Shown in pieces: positions 17,401 through 19,089 of a stretch of 19,089 nucleotides of DNA (its first letter is position 1; each line of letters starts with the position of its first letter). Made by a program: the position numbers and the translations under genes. The stretch covers positions 1-19,089 of the forward strand of contig RXOD01004694.1 of the NCBI GenBank assembly GCA_005223375.1. The letters run 5' to 3'. The notes below the pieces were generated by a model. It did not search any database, was not told the origin of the DNA, and saw only the letters and a program-made list of their open reading frames with translations. This DNA is from Amoebophrya sp. AT5.2. Its lineage: Eukaryota; Sar; Dinophyceae; Syndiniales; Amoebophryaceae.

Positions 17401-19089
17401 GTCGCACCTGCGCTTGATCTTCGCAGCCATGTTTTTCAATTGCTTCGCGGACCGGATCGCGGACAGGTCGTTGTTTTTCCAGGCGAAAGCCAGCGCGTCG
17501 GCAGCGGGGGCGGCGGAGTCGGGGGACGAAGTGACGGTCTGGATCGACGCCGGCTCCGCGTGGCTGGTGGCCGGGGAAGAAGACGCGACCGAAACCTGCG
17601 GCGTAGAGAGCGCGCCGGCGCCACCACCCGGCGCCGCAAGACGTCCGGCAAAATCGCCAAGCACGAGTGTCGCGTGCAGCGACAGAATTTTCGGCACCAT
17701 GCCGTTGTGCCACGCGTCGGTCAGCGATTTCCGACACGAGAGGAGCTGGGCCTCGGTGGCGACCCACTCGAGGTGCGCGAGAATGGTCTTCAGGCCGGCC
17801 GCAACCCCGGTCTCGAGACGCTTCGCTAGTTCCACTTCGAACGCGGCATGCTTTTTGAGAAGCAGCTCGTGGTCCCGCTTCTGCTGGAGTGCAGCAGCCG
17901 CGGACTCGTCCGACACTTCGGATAGCCCCGCCGCGATATCGTTGATACGGTTCTGTTCGTGAAACGCCGCGGTGAGTTCGGACAGGGTCTTCTCGATGCA
18001 CGGCTGGAAACCGTCGAGTAGCTGGGGGCGGAACACCTGGCTTTCGATGTAGGGAGCGAGCTCCGCAAAGGGAATGTACTTTCCCGGAGGAACCAGGATC
18101 TTGCCAGCACAGTCGACGAACGCACTGGTGCTCGAGCTAGCCGGGAGCGGCGCACCGCGGGGCGGGGGCGCGAACGCGGTTGCATTTCCATTTTCCCCAC
18201 CGTCGATCCCTCGGAAGGCCCACTCCCGCACGCGCGTCATCAACTCCGCGACCGTTACGTTCGCACACTTGCTCACGCCCTCCGTAGATTTCGTGTCCGG
18301 GGTGCCCAGCAGCTTCCCCGTGCCCAGCCCGATCGATTCACGCACCTCCATCCGCACCCCGGACTCAACCCTGCCGACTACGTGGAGGCGGTCCACAACA
18401 AATTCCACCGGCACGAATGCATCCGAGGTCGCGTCCGCCGAACCAAAAATCCTCCCCGCAAACTGCTGCATCTTGGTTTCCGCCTGCGCAAGCGGGCACT
18501 GGCCGAGCGTGAGGTGCGGGTGGAAGTACTCGTCCGTACCCTTGGCGCCTTTCCGCGGCTGGTCGGCAACCACGTCCTTGGCGTGCTTCTCCACGGCGGC
18601 CTCGACAGCTTCGATCAGGTCGCGGAATGAGCCGAAGGAGCCGCTGCTGCTTCCGTCCATTATCGGCACAAACTCCGGCACGAGGTGCAGCGTCGCACTG
18701 TCCTTTTGGTCAAACTTCCCCACCCGCGCGAAGCGAATCTTGAACGGGCCGAGCTTCGCGCAGGCGGCCTGGAGGTCGTTGACCACCGCAGAAGACCTCA
18801 TGCCGGCCACCGTCTGTTCCTTCTCGAAGCCTTTCAGAAACGGGAACAGCAGATTCACGTGCGGCATCCACTTTTCGTACGCCTTGTCGTGCTCTTTCCG
18901 CACGCTTTCGACGTTCTCGAGGAACTTTTGCAGTACCTCCGCGGAACCTTCTCCCGGCGGAACCAGACAGAACGCGGCGTGGCGCGACAGGGCGACGTGG
19001 AACTTAGCTTCTTTTTCCTCTGCTACAAGCGCTCCAGTGCCGCTTTTCATCCCGACGACCGCAGAAGCCGTCCTGCTACCGGCTCCCAC
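14428..19089 (-). CDS. Giant protein with N-terminal 2H phosphoesterase domain, 5' end at window edge
   Basis: The frame is open from the right edge (first in-window codon GTG) to TAG at 14430-14428, 1,553 codons with no intron needed. The first in-window ATG is at 19050-19048 and would give 1,540 residues; an upstream start cannot be excluded. Numbering from the edge, residues about 30-250 match the 2H phosphoesterase / 2'-5' RNA ligase-like fold. The two catalytic motifs are H77-V-N-L (context MPHVNLLFPF) and H192-L-T-L (context HPHLTLGQ). Such enzymes hydrolyse cyclic or 2'-5' phosphodiesters at RNA ends or in small nucleotides. The remaining ~1,300 residues are unrecognised: helical segments (about 340-470), a globular-looking part (about 740-1,040), a cysteine cluster C1047-x2-C1050 with H1057/H1058 and C1063, a second at C1201-x6-C1208-x2-C1211, and a basic KRPRD...KKKK stretch near 1370-1403 that may be a nuclear signal. 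The cysteine clusters may bind zinc. Long open frames overlapping on both strands are by-products of GC-rich codons. Confidence 0.88.
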   Translation of the reverse strand: MGAGSRTASAVVGMKSGTGALVAEEKEAKFHVALSRHAAFCLVPPGEGSAEVLQKFLENVESVRKEHDKAYEKWMPHVNLLFPFLKGFEKEQTVAGMRSSAVVNDLQAACAKLGPFKIRFARVGKFDQKDSATLHLVPEFVPIMDGSSSGSFGSFRDLIEAVEAAVEKHAKDVVADQPRKGAKGTDEYFHPHLTLGQCPLAQAETKMQQFAGRIFGSADATSDAFVPVEFVVDRLHVVGRVESGVRMEVRESIGLGTGKLLGTPDTKSTEGVSKCANVTVAELMTRVREWAFRGIDGGENGNATAFAPPPRGAPLPASSSTSAFVDCAGKILVPPGKYIPFAELAPYIESQVFRPQLLDGFQPCIEKTLSELTAAFHEQNRINDIAAGLSEVSDESAAAALQQKRDHELLLKKHAAFEVELAKRLETGVAAGLKTILAHLEWVATEAQLLSCRKSLTDAWHNGMVPKILSLHATLVLGDFAGRLAAPGGGAGALSTPQVSVASSSPATSHAEPASIQTVTSSPDSAAPAADALAFAWKNNDLSAIRSAKQLKNMAAKIKRRCDYLARFLDLSSKRKPNATYSMIVDLAARNKRGARAQQKADTTKTNLSTLHNMTKDDFIAFYSDPDVCQTILHAVIDTVDTHAFENQVLAICGPDQDFLRVKPDVRLLEAVEARMNERESRRQEGKSSKSSGVLSLRSVGDDGEGAGEVNDAGMLGGSGGSISQGVAAVTSGHMVVTASKTPSPTATISPAICDVNNRMLTFEADLYSDIALFPQATEGIEVNAQVAGGEAATKTTLCYRPMQNSAPMVPIPIFARYALREAGEAEEVFLEKNSYIPWDEETAKPDVQMWRMAVARVIQNSRTLQRAIATRTGGGEGLELTIRNAQWVLTKILLDLAMLMADRMKGEVTIANRFDSLPSMVRSVVLTAVGITQAGDKPLGNAWACCKNVSTRPELPEDKRDWHMLLVLARVYPKTGLDAGCFRANLRRLLLRFFNKMCEPYVQELWKEYQLRKNQYDKEVADTFFLKPVTRKELAGAMLMRPSKFCAICWRLKPPHHFPKSCSSFRRVNRFEKHSKSASTYQPPETLEKFKAEFDAKMQQPVAPRRKKSEDDNDLSGPGTKQTETVQPFGKTLLELYTCTERVTNKRGHERETNEAVRAVILSGKSNGEQGNVEPGRITKELNSPPDFDTFAARVRNEVCGTTGYTCLECMYRLKQIAKAQLNNGGHTKVPKDPNYIVPLPDPIDPLPGLAQGVVEEYNEGVAKIREQIAEKKKRFLGVCKKAFAARLEKEAGVYREYEDAAERVKAVGTQNGVGSGSEWRAPTHVVIARGGGGGDALSAGVAVTSYSGLGGVSPRELAGGSLKSNKRPRDGLDDLEVVGTSNTLLKEIFDGDRGAPDLKKKKVEEASNSASPSPKQDKQSTFAGSLAKLTNLFGGLKNEGNVDVEMGGTSLAGGEAEMKDGPQERFASVWACSLMGNETAAVAAVCAAYRGPDFDVLSALLRASGLVSEREDVTVAIQGILRELVLDFRTKEMLVRENRFLAKFYNEKYQK

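Noticed and set aside
15140..18001. A 953-codon open frame on the minus strand in another frame of the same gene
   Set aside because: Arg/Gly/Ala/Glu-rich shadow of the real frame; no domain, and it overlaps the well-supported frame completely.

Overview
The window is nuclear DNA from a eukaryote, probably a protist. It carries at least eight spliceosomal introns that can be placed to the base (all GT-AG), an SSU-processome protein, an RRM/RS splicing-factor-like protein and very long low-complexity proteins. No prokaryotic signature is visible: no operon-style overlaps, no Shine-Dalgarno spacing. All five supported genes lie on the minus strand, head to tail. That layout, together with GC-rich, serine/alanine/arginine-rich disordered proteins and short introns, would fit an alveolate such as a dinoflagellate or syndinian. 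This is inference only; nothing in the window is diagnostic and no dinoflagellate spliced-leader sequence was found.

Layout in the order of transcription (right to left). (1) 19089-14428: a giant single-exon gene, open at the right edge, with an N-terminal 2H-phosphoesterase (2'-5' RNA ligase-like) domain carrying both histidine motifs, fused to about 1,300 residues of unrecognised sequence with two cysteine clusters. (2) 14427-13410: about 1 kb with no supported gene. (3) 13409-11899: a four-exon gene encoding a 343-residue protein with an RRM, an Arg/Ser/Asp-rich tract and a PDZ domain. Its last codons and stop are duplicated just downstream. (4) 11898-11056: no gene, short repeats only. 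(5) 11055-8107: a six-exon gene for the ribosome-biogenesis factor UTP5/WDR43, reconstructed as 596 residues. (6) 8106-6980: no supported gene. (7) 6979-3824: a single-exon gene for a 1,051-residue disordered protein with a recent 51-residue tandem duplication. Its last 118 codons run through a hairpin-rich, G-quadruplex-capable block that looks like inserted repetitive DNA. (8) 3574-1: another giant disordered-protein gene, at least 1,191 codons without a stop, leaving the window at its left edge.

The recognisable genes all touch RNA metabolism: rRNA processing (UTP5), an SR-like RNA-binding protein, and a probable RNA-end phosphoesterase. Nothing shows they act together, and each gene appears to be an independent transcription unit. 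The best candidates for something undescribed are the RRM-RS-PDZ architecture, the 2H-phosphoesterase giant, and the structured block at 3934-4110.
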